Origin: JBMNCQ01 sp049366715
GTDB taxonomy: Bacteria > Bacillota > Peptococcia > Peptococcales > BICA1-8
Length of the DNA stretch: 64,000 nucleotides
NCBI GenBank assembly: GCA_049366715.1
Contig: JBMNCQ010000057.1
Location: forward strand, 62,001-126,000
Direction: 5' to 3'
This document shows, piece after piece, positions 6,953-15,562 of this stretch. Position 1 is the first letter of the stretch. Each line of letters starts with the position of its first letter. A program made the position numbers and the translations under genes. The notes under the pieces were generated by a model. That model made no database searches and was not told the origin of the DNA. It saw only the letters and a program-made list of their open reading frames with translations.

Positions 6953-8779
6953 TTACTTTTTAATTCGGTATTTATTAATTTTATTAAAAAGGGTCCGGCG
7001 GGTTATTCCCAGGAATTCTGAGGTTTTTGTCCTATTCCAGGAGAATCTTTCCAAGGCTTCAATAATCAGCTGTTTCTCCAAGGCAGCTGTAGTTTTATTA
7101 GCCAGGGAAGAGAAACGGTCGGTTTCTAGAGGTGTTTCAATAAAAGAGGTAATGGATTGGAAATGTGCGGGCAGGTCCTTAAGCCCGATTACATCTTCGT
7201 CACACAAGATGACGGATCTTTCCAGAGTATGCTCTAATTCTCTGACGTTTCCCGGCCAGTCATACTGCATGAAAGCTTCTAAAGCAGCTGTCGTAAGTTT
7301 GCGGATATTACGCTGGAATTTTTCATTGACCTTTTTAAGAAAATGATTTACCAATAAAGGAATATCTTCCTTGTGATTTCTCAACGGTGGTGTATGAATA
7401 GAGATCACATTGAGGCGGTAATAGAGGTCTTCTCTAAATTTTCCCCGGGCAACAGCTTTACTGAGATCAATATTAGTGGCACATAAAATCCTTACGTCAA
7501 CTTTAATTGTTTTATTACCGCCTACCCGCTCAAATTCCTGCTGTTGGATAGCCCGTAATAATTTGGCCTGGGTTTTTAAACTCATTTCGCCGATTTCGTC
7601 TAAAAAAAGTGTGCCCTTATGGGCCAGTTCAAATCTTCCCAGCCTCTGCTGCGTAGCTCCGGTAAAGGAGCCTTTTTCATGTCCGAAAAGTTCACTTTCC
7701 AGCAGGTTCTCCGGTAAAGCTGCACAATTTACTTTAACAAAGGGGCTGTTAAACCTTGAACTGTTATAGTGAATGGCCCTGACGATTAGTTCTTTGCCTG
7801 TTCCGCTCTCACCATAAATCAGGACATTGATGTTTTTATCCGCAACTTTGCTGACAATATCATAGATTTCCTGCATTACTCTGCTTTGGCCTGCAATTTC
7901 ATCGAACCCTTTTTTCTTAATTAATTCTTTTTTAAGGTTTTCATTTTCTTTTTTCAATTTAGCGAAGTTTTTAAAACGGTCTGTCGTTTCTTTAATACTT
8001 ACTTCCGTAGGTATTCTTTCGAAGCTGGAGCCGCCGATATAACCTACGGCAGGAGTATGATTATAGAAATCCTTGGCTTGCTCGGGATCTTTGATAGGAC
8101 CGCCGTAGAACATATTAAAGGCATCCGGGTTGATCCTGTTGGAGACCTCAAAAATTCTATTGGCCAATTCAATTCCTTTTTGGAGGGAAATCCCCTGCTT
8201 TACCCCGGTCTCACCGCCGGTTGTCCAGCCTAAGTGGGCGCAGATTACGTCAACATTTATTTTAGCCATCTCTTCGGCCTGTGCTTCATTAAAGACAAAG
8301 GCAATGGTGAAAAGACCTCTTGCAACAGCCTTAGTCATGAGCTCTACCTCTTTTGCAAAACCCAAATTATTTTCTTCCAATACATTTCTAAAAATTCCGT
8401 CAATTAAACCGACGGAAGGAAAATTATTTAAACCGTGGAAACCGTTAAAAATAATCCGGTCCAGGAGTTGATCCTGATTAATTGTCGGGTCCGTAGCGCA
8501 AACTCCGAAAATTATGGGTTTATCTTTAATACGGGGGATAATCTCCTGGGTTCCGAAGTTCATAACCATTTCATTACTATTGGCAAAGGGCATCATACAA
8601 CCTAAAGAGGAAACTCCTATTGTTCTGAAGCGGCCTGCATTTAAAACAAGCAATAAATCGGCTCCGCCTTCGATAGCTTGTTTAGCGGAAAGCCCGGAAC
8701 CTACAGCAACTCCGATAACCGGCTGGTCTTGCAGGATACTTTTTTCTAAACCCATTCTTATTTTTTCTCTGCTTAACAT
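6953..8779 (-). CDS. Sigma-54-dependent activator with PEP-hydrolase-like sensor domain
   Basis: From the ATG at 8779 the protein has 608 residues. Residues 1-275 are a PEP_hydrolase-family TIM-barrel domain closely similar to the protein encoded at 2720-3547. After a short coiled linker, an AAA+ domain carries a Walker A GESGTGKE, the sigma-54 contact loop GSFTGA and a DEIGEMSL Walker B. A Fis-type helix-turn-helix (WNRTKTSEFLGITRRTLFNK) ends the protein. The longer frame from 8827 adds 16 hydrophobic residues without an SD, whereas an AGGGGC SD precedes 8779. It likely activates the sigma-54 promoter at 6841-6856. The ligand is unknown and may resemble that of the paralogous enzyme. Confidence 0.9.
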   Translation of the reverse strand: MLSREKIRMGLEKSILQDQPVIGVAVGSGLSAKQAIEGGADLLLVLNAGRFRTIGVSSLGCMMPFANSNEMVMNFGTQEIIPRIKDKPIIFGVCATDPTINQDQLLDRIIFNGFHGLNNFPSVGLIDGIFRNVLEENNLGFAKEVELMTKAVARGLFTIAFVFNEAQAEEMAKINVDVICAHLGWTTGGETGVKQGISLQKGIELANRIFEVSNRINPDAFNMFYGGPIKDPEQAKDFYNHTPAVGYIGGSSFERIPTEVSIKETTDRFKNFAKLKKENENLKKELIKKKGFDEIAGQSRVMQEIYDIVSKVADKNINVLIYGESGTGKELIVRAIHYNSSRFNSPFVKVNCAALPENLLESELFGHEKGSFTGATQQRLGRFELAHKGTLFLDEIGEMSLKTQAKLLRAIQQQEFERVGGNKTIKVDVRILCATNIDLSKAVARGKFREDLYYRLNVISIHTPPLRNHKEDIPLLVNHFLKKVNEKFQRNIRKLTTAALEAFMQYDWPGNVRELEHTLERSVILCDEDVIGLKDLPAHFQSITSFIETPLETDRFSSLANKTTAALEKQLIIEALERFSWNRTKTSEFLGITRRTLFNKINKYRIKK

Positions 8780-8941
8780 ATATAGAAAGCCCCTAATTAA
8801 AATAATCCTTACAATTAATTTCCACAAAATATGGTTCTTTCCTTCTCTTGATAAAATATTTAATTCTCATAAAAAGGAGTTTATTCGTTTATATAGAAAC
8901 ATTAAATTTTATAATCATTTTTTGCTGGCGGGGTGATAAGA

Positions 8942-9979
8942 TTGATCAGACAAAATATTGAAGAGATGGAAGGGAAATATCTGTCACCTTTTGCTGTTTT
9001 AGCGAAAAATTCTCAAGGCCGGGCTATTCCGGAAGAACCGGATCCGATCCGGACGTGTTTCATGCGGGACAGGGATAGGGTTATTCATTCTAAAGCTTTT
9101 AGAAGATTAAAACATAAAACACAGGTTTATATTTCGCCCTCCAACGATCATTACCGGACGAGATTAACCCACACCTTAGAGGTAAATCAAATTGCTAAAA
9201 CAATCGGCAAAGGCCTGGGATTAAATGAAGATTTAATAGAAGCCATTGCCATGGCTCATGATGTGGGGCATACACCTTTTGCTCATACCGGAGAAGAAGT
9301 TTTGGATGCCATGATTCAAGGGGGATTCCGCCACAATGAAAACAGCGTGCGGGTTCTGACAAAGATAGAGAAAGGGAGTCTGGGCAGAGGATTAAACCTG
9401 ACTTATGAGGTGCTGAACGGGGTTCTGTATCACAGTGGTTTTGGGACCAGCAAGGTAAATGCAGAGACCCTGGAAGGTCAAATAATTAGAATCAGCGATA
9501 AAATCGCTTATGTACAGCATGATATTGACGATAGCATAAGGGCCGGAGTGCTTACGGAAAGGGAGATTCCCCAAAGATATCTGGAGACTCTCGGCTATAC
9601 TCACGGGCAGAGAATTGCTACATTAGTTACGGATATCATCATGCATTTTTCCCGGCAGATAAAAATTAATTCTCAGGCTGAAATAGGCTTGAGTCCTAAA
9701 ATAGAGGAAGCCCTCAAAGGGTTAAGAAATTTTATGTTTGAAAACATTTACCGGGGGAAATTCTGCAGTCAGGAAAGGGAAAGGGCTATGTTCGTGGTGG
9801 AATATCTTTTCCTTTACTATAAAAAGCATCCGGACAGGCTGCCGCCTTTCTATTTTGATATTGCCAGGGAAGAGGGGCTGGAAAGAGGGATAGCAGATTA
9901 CATTTCGGGCATGAGCGATAATTACTGCGTCGCGTTGTTTCAGGATCTGGTTGTACCTAAATCCTTCATAAAAAAATAA
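8942..9979 (+). CDS. dgt: dGTPase-like HD-domain phosphohydrolase
   Basis: This 345-residue protein belongs to the deoxyguanosinetriphosphate triphosphohydrolase-like group of HD proteins. It shows the RTRLTHTLEV stretch with the first metal-binding His (about residue 77), the HD pair in MAHDVGHTPFAHTGE (106-107) and a later conserved Asp in ISDKIAYVQHDIDD. Its length fits the short bacterial class, which hydrolyses dNTPs to nucleoside and triphosphate. A TTG at 8942 fits the GGCGGGGTGA SD better than the in-frame GTG at 8933. The gene often lies just upstream of dnaG in Firmicutes, as here. Confidence 0.87.
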   Translation: MIRQNIEEMEGKYLSPFAVLAKNSQGRAIPEEPDPIRTCFMRDRDRVIHSKAFRRLKHKTQVYISPSNDHYRTRLTHTLEVNQIAKTIGKGLGLNEDLIEAIAMAHDVGHTPFAHTGEEVLDAMIQGGFRHNENSVRVLTKIEKGSLGRGLNLTYEVLNGVLYHSGFGTSKVNAETLEGQIIRISDKIAYVQHDIDDSIRAGVLTEREIPQRYLETLGYTHGQRIATLVTDIIMHFSRQIKINSQAEIGLSPKIEEALKGLRNFMFENIYRGKFCSQERERAMFVVEYLFLYYKKHPDRLPPFYFDIAREEGLERGIADYISGMSDNYCVALFQDLVVPKSFIKK

Positions 9980-10381
9980 AATGAAAGGAGTTTTCTAATA
10001 TTGACAGTACCTATAATGTCTACAGCAGCTGCAGCTCTGCAGTGCGATAGTACATGGAACAGATAGCCGGCAAATTGTGTTCTGTTCCCTGTACTCGTAT
10101 TCAAAAATAACTGAGAACTGCGAACTGAAAACTCAATACTATAAACTATATTCTATGAACTATAATCTAAATCTATACTTTGGGAACGATTAACGAAAAG
10201 AATGTTTTTAATTCAAATTTTTGGTACATAATATAGAAGTCTAATTATATAAAAAAAAATTATGTTTGCCAAGAAAAAAATTAAAAAAAAGGCAGGAAAT
10301 TTTATTTAATTATAGAATACTAGTTATCCGTCGTTATTTTTTAATATATATATTTTAATATAGTTAAAGTTGAGTGGAAAG
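9980..10381. other. Gap between dgt and YaiI-family gene
   Basis: An AAAGGAG SD at 9984-9990 is followed by a TTG-started 22-codon frame (10001-10066) that ends inside a dispersed repeat (10016-10180). The remainder to 10381 is AT-rich with no recognisable gene. A downstream gene may have been cut off by the repeat. Confidence 0.5.
10016..10180 (+). repeat. Dispersed intergenic repeat, copy 2
   Basis: This is the inverted partner of 5370-5546. GGAACAGATAGCCGGCAAA (10056-10074) and ATGTCTACAG (10016-10025) are exact reverse complements of words in copy 1. Between and around them run diverged matches such as ATAACTGAGAACTG and TATAAACTATATTC. Confidence 0.65.
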
Positions 10382-10828
10382 ATGAAAATATATGTAGATG
10401 CAGATGCCTGTCCTGTGAAAGATGTAATTATCGAAATTGCCGGGGAGTTTTCTTTGCCGGTCACCATGGTTTGCAGCCTTTCCCATTATGGTTCTTTTGT
10501 AGAGGGCATTGAATATATTGTCGTTGATAATATTCCGCAGGCTGCTGATATCGCTATTGTAAATAAAGTGGAATCCGGTGATATTCTCATTACGCAGGAT
10601 TATGGCTTAGCTGCCCTTGTTTTACCTAAAGGTGTCATAGCTTTACATCATACCGGAAAAAGGTATACAGGTGAAAATATTGATCAGTTATTATTGAAGC
10701 GCCATATAGCGGCAAAAATACGTAGAGGCGGTGGTAAAACTCCAGGTCCTAAAGCTTTTACCGGAGAAGATAAGGAGAGGTTTAGGCAAGTATTAACAAA
10801 GGTTGTTTTACAATCAAAGCAGGAATAA
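10382..10828 (+). CDS. YaiI/YqxD (DUF188) family protein
   Basis: This 148-residue protein starts with the family hallmark MKIYVDADACPVK and has the conserved segments VTQDYGLAALVLPKG-like (here ITQDYGLAALVLPKG, near residue 85) and RRGGGKTPGPKAF near the C-terminus. The DUF188 fold resembles PIN/NYN-type nucleases, but the biological role is unsettled. A TTG four codons upstream (10370) is possible; the ATG at 10382 gives the standard N-terminus. It lies just before dnaG, 49 nt from the chosen dnaG start, probably in one transcript. Confidence 0.85.
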   Translation: MKIYVDADACPVKDVIIEIAGEFSLPVTMVCSLSHYGSFVEGIEYIVVDNIPQAADIAIVNKVESGDILITQDYGLAALVLPKGVIALHHTGKRYTGENIDQLLLKRHIAAKIRRGGGKTPGPKAFTGEDKERFRQVLTKVVLQSKQE

Positions 10829-10877
10829 AGCCAAGGATGGCGAAATTTGTAAAAGAAGTTTATGTGCAGGTGATGAT

Positions 10878-12668
10878 ATGGCAACAGGTTTTATTCCTCA
10901 GGAAATAATTGATGAAATTGCTGCCTCGTCCGATATTGTAGAAATCATAAATGAATATGTTCCCTTAAAAAAGAAAGGAAGAAATTATCAAGGGCTGTGC
11001 CCCTTTCATCATGAAAAGACACCTTCTTTTTCTGTTTCTCCCGAAAAACAAATTTATCATTGTTTTGGCTGTGGTGTAGGGGGAAATGTTTTTAGTTTTC
11101 TTATGCAGATGGAGGGTTTGAATTTTCCCGAAGCCCTTAATAAATTAGCTCAGCGGGCAGGAATTGCTCTCCCCGCTCAAGAAATGAGTGAGGCCGAGAA
11201 GAAACAATTAAAGCAAAAGGAACGCTGGTATAAGATTAATGAAGCCGCTGCTCAATTCTTTCATCAGCTTTTGGTAAATTCTCACTGGGGGAAAAATGCT
11301 CTGGAATATCTTAAAGCTCGAGGGATAAAGCAGGAAACAATACGAAGATTCCAACTAGGCTTTGCTTTACCCCGCTGGGATGATCTTCTTAAATTTATGC
11401 AGAAGAAAGGCGTTAAAGCTGGAGAACTGCATAAATTAGGGTTAGTATTGCCGAAAAATTCCGGTAGTGGATTCTATGACCGTTTTCGTTCCCGTTTGAT
11501 GTTCCCAATTTGGGACACGCAAGGCAGGGTTATTGCTTTTGGCGGTAGAGTTATCGACGGAGGGGAACCGAAATATTTGAATTCCCCTGATACCCCGCTT
11601 TTTCATAAAGGACAGTATTTATACGGTTTACACCTTGCGAAAAGCACCATGCGGAGCGAAGACCTGGCAGTGATTGTGGAAGGTTATATGGATGTGATCG
11701 CTTGTCACCAGTATGGGGTTACAAATGCTGTTGCCTCCCTTGGTACGGCATTTACGCAAGATCAAGCCAGAAATCTGATGCGCCATACCTACCGGGCAGC
11801 GATTGCCTATGATGCTGATACTGCAGGCTCTAACGCGGCAATTAGAGGCCTTGATATCCTAAGTGATCTTGGTTGTCAGGTAACAGTTATTAATCTGCCC
11901 CAAGGCATGGACCCTGACGAGTATGTGCGCAAGTACGGGAAAGATTCTTTTCAAGGCTTGGTAAATAGAGGACAAAGTCTTATCGAGTGTAAATTAGCTA
12001 AAGTGATGGAAAATGTTAACATAACATCAATTGAGGGTAAGTTTAAAATAGTTCAGGGAATTTTACCTGATTTATATAAAATTGATAGTCCTGTAGCCAG
12101 AGACAGTTCAATTAAACTAATTAGTAAGAAATTAGGACTGGCAGAGGAAAGTATACTGGGAGAACTGCGTAAATACAGCAGAGAAAAGTATAAAGTTAAG
12201 GCGAACAAGGATAGAAATCTGGAAAAAAGAGAAAATAATAATATTAATATTGCTGAATTGAATAATGTTGAAATTCAGATGCTGAAAGCACTTTTCGAAC
12301 ATCAGGAATATTTTAAAGATGTGGAAGAAGCCGGCGGCGAGGAATTATTCACTTTTCCGTTAAGAAAATTATATCAAGAGATGATTGGGAAGTATCAAGC
12401 TAAAGGGAAGATCACAGGAGCGGATTTAGACCAAGAAGAAAGTAAGCTCTTGGCTGCTGTGCTCATATCTGATTTTCAAATGACCGATATCCCTAAAGCA
12501 GTAGCTGATTATATAAAAAATTTACAGGTCAATAAACTAAATCAAGATTATAGTAGAACCATAAGAGAGCTCAGTAAAGCGGAAACAGCAGGGGATTCAG
12601 AGCAAGTTAAAAAATTGTTGTCTCATATGGAATTGCTTTTACAACAGAAAAAGTTATTGGCACCCTAG
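10878..12668 (+). CDS. dnaG: DNA primase
   Basis: This 596-residue DnaG synthesises RNA primers for the replication fork. The N-terminal CHC2 zinc-binding domain has Cys41, His44, Cys62 and Cys65 in CPFHHEK...HCFGCG. The RNA polymerase core follows with a TOPRIM segment (IVEGYMDVIACHQYG, then YDADTAGSNAA, about residues 265-325). The C-terminal helicase-binding region is present but poorly conserved. The frame is open further upstream, but ATG 10878 follows an AGGTGAT SD and gives the normal N-terminus. It is followed after 17 nt by rpoD, the classic primase-sigma factor operon. Confidence 0.97.
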   Translation: MATGFIPQEIIDEIAASSDIVEIINEYVPLKKKGRNYQGLCPFHHEKTPSFSVSPEKQIYHCFGCGVGGNVFSFLMQMEGLNFPEALNKLAQRAGIALPAQEMSEAEKKQLKQKERWYKINEAAAQFFHQLLVNSHWGKNALEYLKARGIKQETIRRFQLGFALPRWDDLLKFMQKKGVKAGELHKLGLVLPKNSGSGFYDRFRSRLMFPIWDTQGRVIAFGGRVIDGGEPKYLNSPDTPLFHKGQYLYGLHLAKSTMRSEDLAVIVEGYMDVIACHQYGVTNAVASLGTAFTQDQARNLMRHTYRAAIAYDADTAGSNAAIRGLDILSDLGCQVTVINLPQGMDPDEYVRKYGKDSFQGLVNRGQSLIECKLAKVMENVNITSIEGKFKIVQGILPDLYKIDSPVARDSSIKLISKKLGLAEESILGELRKYSREKYKVKANKDRNLEKRENNNINIAELNNVEIQMLKALFEHQEYFKDVEEAGGEELFTFPLRKLYQEMIGKYQAKGKITGADLDQEESKLLAAVLISDFQMTDIPKAVADYIKNLQVNKLNQDYSRTIRELSKAETAGDSEQVKKLLSHMELLLQQKKLLAP

Positions 12669-12685
12669 GGAAGGGGGGATAGACA

Positions 12686-13792
12686 TTGAAATCTGAACAA
12701 TTACAAATTGAAGGAGTAAAAGATTTAATTGAAAAAGGGAAAAAACGGGGAACTTTAACATATCAGGAAATAATGGATGCTCTGCAGGGTGTGGAATTAT
12801 CTCCGGAACAAATAGATGAAATCTATGAACAGCTTGGCTCAATGGGTATAGATGTCGTTGCAGATGATAACAATATGGATCAGCTTAATGTAGAAGTAGA
12901 CGTTGATGTTACGGAAACAGACGACGAAGAGGTGGAGCTTGACCTTTCGATACCGGAAGGGGTAGGAATAGATGACCCGGTAAGGATGTATCTAAAAGAA
13001 ATTGGCAGAGTACCTCTTTTAAGTGCTGAGGAAGAAGTTGAATTAGCAAAAAGAATGGAACAGGGTGATGAAGAGGCCAAAAGGCGCCTGGCCGAGGCTA
13101 ATTTACGGCTGGTCGTCAGTATAGCTAAAAGATATGTCGGAAGAGGTATGCTGTTTTTGGATTTAATCCAAGAGGGCAATCTTGGACTGATCAAGGCTGT
13201 AGAAAAATTTGATTATCGCAAAGGGTATAAATTCAGCACTTATGCTACCTGGTGGATCCGGCAGGCTATTACGAGGGCTATTGCGGATCAGGCTCGTACG
13301 ATTAGAATTCCTGTTCATATGGTTGAAACGATTAATAAACTGATTAGGGTTTCCCGTCATTTATTACAGGAATTAGGCCGGGAGCCAAGCCCTGATGAGA
13401 TTGCTAAAGAAATGGATATTCCTGTAGAGCGAGTAAGGGAAATTATGAAAATTGCTCAGGAACCGGTTTCTTTGGAAACGCCCATCGGCGAAGAAGAAGA
13501 CAGCCATCTGGGGGATTTTATCGAAGATGAAGATGCTCCGGCACCGGCGGAGGCTGCATCATATATCCTGTTAAAAGAACAATTAGAAGGCGTGTTGGAT
13601 ACTCTAACACCCCGGGAAGAAAAAGTATTGCGTCTGCGTTTCGGGTTAGATGACGGCCGGTCTCGGACTCTGGAAGAAGTAGGTCAGGAGTTTGGTGTAA
13701 CCAGAGAGCGTATCCGGCAAATCGAGGCTAAAGCCTTGCGTAAACTGCGGCATCCAAGCCGAAGCCGCAAATTAAAAGATTATCTGGAGTAA
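12686..13792 (+). CDS. rpoD: RNA polymerase primary sigma factor (SigA)
   Basis: This 368-residue protein is the housekeeping sigma factor. It has an N-terminal region 1.1 and an acidic linker (EVDVDVTETDDEEVELDL). Region 1.2 starts at DPVRMYLKEIGRVPLLS, and region 2 includes FSTYATWWIRQAI. Regions 3 and 4 follow, with VTRERIRQIEAKALRKLRHP at the C-terminus for -35 recognition. The start is TTG at 12686 behind a GGGAAGGGGGG SD. It is coupled to dnaG. The short region 1.1 and overall length fit Firmicute SigA. Confidence 0.97.
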   Translation: MKSEQLQIEGVKDLIEKGKKRGTLTYQEIMDALQGVELSPEQIDEIYEQLGSMGIDVVADDNNMDQLNVEVDVDVTETDDEEVELDLSIPEGVGIDDPVRMYLKEIGRVPLLSAEEEVELAKRMEQGDEEAKRRLAEANLRLVVSIAKRYVGRGMLFLDLIQEGNLGLIKAVEKFDYRKGYKFSTYATWWIRQAITRAIADQARTIRIPVHMVETINKLIRVSRHLLQELGREPSPDEIAKEMDIPVERVREIMKIAQEPVSLETPIGEEEDSHLGDFIEDEDAPAPAEAASYILLKEQLEGVLDTLTPREEKVLRLRFGLDDGRSRTLEEVGQEFGVTRERIRQIEAKALRKLRHPSRSRKLKDYLE

Positions 13793-14039
13793 TAACAGCC
13801 AATCAGTGTGGTGACTAAAGGGGTTTACTGCTTGGCACTGTGATGGTGCCATAGTGCCGGTGACTAAAATCTTTCTTACTTTAGAATTGCAGAACTTGTC
13901 GTTTGGTAAAAATGATATTTTGGCAGAACCTTACTGTTGACTTGTATTCGTATTTTTCGTATAATAATCTTTGTCGCGGTAGTTCTGCTTTAATTGTTTG
14001 ATCGTTAAGCTAAGAACAAAACCCGTTGATTTTGTTCTT
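13793..14039. other. rpoD-tRNA intergenic region
   Basis: It contains a GGCACT...AGTGCC stem at about 13832-13856 without a T tract and the tRNA promoter at 13937-13965. No gene is seen. Confidence 0.6.
13937..13965 (+). promoter_or_regulatory. Sigma-A promoter for the tRNA cluster
   Basis: TTGACT (13937-13942) and a perfect TATAAT (13960-13965) are spaced by 17 nt, about 75 nt upstream of the first tRNA. This is the best -35/-10 pair I noticed in the window. Confidence 0.75.
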
Positions 14040-14114
14040 GGGCCTATAGCTCAGCGGTAGAGCATCCGGCTCATAACCGGACGGTCCCTGGTTCAATCCC
14101 AGGTGGGCCCACCA
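14040..14114 (+). tRNA. tRNA with CAT anticodon (Ile2 or elongator Met)
   Basis: A 7-bp acceptor stem (GGGCCTA/TGGGCCC), D-arm, anticodon loop CTCATAA, T-loop GGTTCAATCC and encoded CCA are all present. It lacks the G-C triplet expected in an initiator anticodon stem and starts with G1. An elongator Met or, more likely by resemblance, an Ile2 tRNA with a modified CAU anticodon is indicated. Confidence 0.9.
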
Positions 14115-14233
14115 AAAAGAAGTCGGAAGTTGGAAATCAGAAGTCAGAAAATAAATCTGACCTCTGGTTGCTATTCTGACTTTGGAAAAATTCTTTTACT
14201 AGTCACTAATTGCTGGTAACTAGTAACTAATTT
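14115..14233. repeat. GAAGTYRGAAGTT-type repeat words between tRNAs
   Basis: The spacer contains GAAGTCGGAAGTTGGAAAT, an imperfect hairpin TCAGAAGTCAGA/TCTGACCTCTGG and an ACTAGTCACTAATT...AACTAGTAACTAA tract. The same word families occur in the rnpB P12 insertion and at 3564-3606. Confidence 0.55.
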
Positions 14234-14310
14234 GGCGCGTTGGAGAAGCGGCTTAACTCACCAGCCTTTCACGCTGGCATCCACGGGTTCGAATCCCGTA
14301 CGCGTCACCA
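14234..14310 (+). tRNA. tRNA-Glu (TTC)
   Basis: The acceptor stem GGCGCGT pairs with ACGCGTC, and the anticodon stem-loop is CCAGC CTTTCAC GCTGG with anticodon TTC. The T-arm is CGGGTTCGAATCCCG, with encoded CCA. Confidence 0.93.
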
Positions 14311-14343
14311 ATAATCTAATCTCCAACAGCAAACTTCTGGTAG

Positions 14344-14419
14344 GGGCGATTAGCTCAGCTGGGAGAGCATCTGCCTTACAAGCAGGGGGTCGGCAGTTCG
14401 ATCCTGTCATCGCCCACCA
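14344..14419 (+). tRNA. tRNA-Val (TAC)
   Basis: GGGCGAT pairs with ATCGCCC. The anticodon loop CTTACAA gives TAC (Val). The D-loop AGCTCAGCTGGGAGAGC and T-arm CAGTTCGATCCTG are standard, and CCA is encoded. Confidence 0.94.
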
Positions 14420-14428
14420 TAAGAAAAT

Positions 14429-14457
14429 CTGTTGCTTAATGCAGCAGGTTTTTTTTA
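14429..14457 (+). terminator. Terminator of the tRNA cluster
   Basis: CTGTTGC and GCAGCAG form a 7-bp stem (one G-U) around TTAAT, followed by a run of nine T, 10 nt after the tRNA-Val CCA. Confidence 0.8.
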
Positions 14458-14535
14458 TATAGAAAATCAGTATTTTTTGAAGTGCCTGAGCTTTAATTTT
14501 CGTCTAAAATAATGGAGGGAAGAGGGGTGGTTTGC

Positions 14536-15108
14536 GTGGATGATCTGGAACTGATTCAAAAAATAAATAGCGGCAATAGAGAGTGCTATGGCGAATTGGT
14601 TGATAGATACAAAAGGCAAATCTTTAACTTAGCCTGTAAATTCACCCATGATTATTCCCAGGCTCAGGATCTCAGCCAGGAGGTATTTGTACACTGCTTT
14701 CTGCAATTAGGAAGCTTTAAAGAGAACGCAAAGTTTTCTACCTGGCTTTATCGTTTAGCAGTGAATAAGTGCATTGACTGGCAAAGGAAGAATAAAAGAG
14801 AGCCGCAATTTGTAGAGCTGATAGATATAGTGGAGCATCGTGACGATGGTTCACCGGAAGAAATTTATCTTAAAAAGGAAAGGGAGCTTTGGCTAAAGAA
14901 TACAGTTTTGAGTTTACCGGAGAAATATAAAATCGTCTTGCTACTTTACATAAAACAAGATTTAACATATGGTGAAATCGGAGAAATCCTCAATCTTCCG
15001 GTGAAGACGGTAGAAACAAGAATTTACCGGGCAAAGAAACTCATTAAGAAAAAACTAAATCCAGAGCAGGAGGTGGTTAATAATGAACTGTCGTCCGATA
15101 AAACCTAA
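14536..15108 (+). CDS. ECF-type RNA polymerase sigma factor
   Basis: From the GTG at 14536 this is a 190-residue ECF sigma factor. Region 2 begins near DLELIQKINSGNRECYGELVDRY and includes FSTWLYRLAVNKCIDWQRK. Region 4 carries the VKTVETRIYRAKKLIKKKL helix-turn-helix. An in-frame ATG at 14512 lacks an SD, whereas GGGAAGAGGGG sits just before 14536. The following gene, overlapping by 26 nt, is a zinc-finger anti-sigma factor, so this pair is complete, unlike the one at 1516. The layout resembles SigW/RsgI-type envelope-stress pairs; the signal is unknown. Confidence 0.88.
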   Translation: MDDLELIQKINSGNRECYGELVDRYKRQIFNLACKFTHDYSQAQDLSQEVFVHCFLQLGSFKENAKFSTWLYRLAVNKCIDWQRKNKREPQFVELIDIVEHRDDGSPEEIYLKKERELWLKNTVLSLPEKYKIVLLLYIKQDLTYGEIGEILNLPVKTVETRIYRAKKLIKKKLNPEQEVVNNELSSDKT

Positions 15109-15562
15109 GATATATCAATATGCTCAAGGGACACTGGCTGAGAAGGAACAAGCTTTGGTTAAAGATCATTTGGTTAGATGCCAAAATTGCCTGCAGGATT
15201 ATCTTGAATGGCTGGAACTGGAGTGTATGTTTGCGGAATTTGCAGAACAGGAGCCACCTCAGAATTTAACCCCGAACATTATGAACTCTATTGCCAGGAT
15301 AAGTGCAGCCGGGAAAAATAAAGCGTTCTGGCTGGCAAACTATTGTCGGAATTTTGCCCGGGGTTTGGTAGTTGCCGGTATTTTAGGATTAGTAATAAAC
15401 TATTCATCTCTAATTATTGACTTACCTATCGAATCTACAATGGAAATGGGCTTACAGGCATTCGAAGAGGCAGGTAGTAAATATTTTCAAATCTATGAAA
15501 AGGTTAGTAATCTTAGTCTGGATAATTGGAAAATTAAAGGGGGTAATTCAAATGAAATGTAA
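15083..15562 (+). CDS. Anti-sigma factor with zf-HC2-like N-terminus
   Basis: This 159-residue protein has an N-terminal ZAS-like zinc-binding motif, KDHLVRCQNCLQDYLEW (His28, Cys32 and Cys35 by count). One transmembrane helix follows (about residues 100-118, GLVVAGILGLVINYSSLII), then an extracytoplasmic tail. This is the standard layout of a membrane anti-sigma factor that sequesters its ECF partner until an envelope signal triggers release. The start overlaps the sigma gene by 26 nt, implying translational coupling. The external domain is small and not recognised. Confidence 0.8.
   Translation: MNCRPIKPKIYQYAQGTLAEKEQALVKDHLVRCQNCLQDYLEWLELECMFAEFAEQEPPQNLTPNIMNSIARISAAGKNKAFWLANYCRNFARGLVVAGILGLVINYSSLIIDLPIESTMEMGLQAFEEAGSKYFQIYEKVSNLSLDNWKIKGGNSNEM

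Noticed and set aside
14232..14462. Open frame across tRNA-Glu and tRNA-Val
   Set aside because: It is a chance frame through two tRNA genes.
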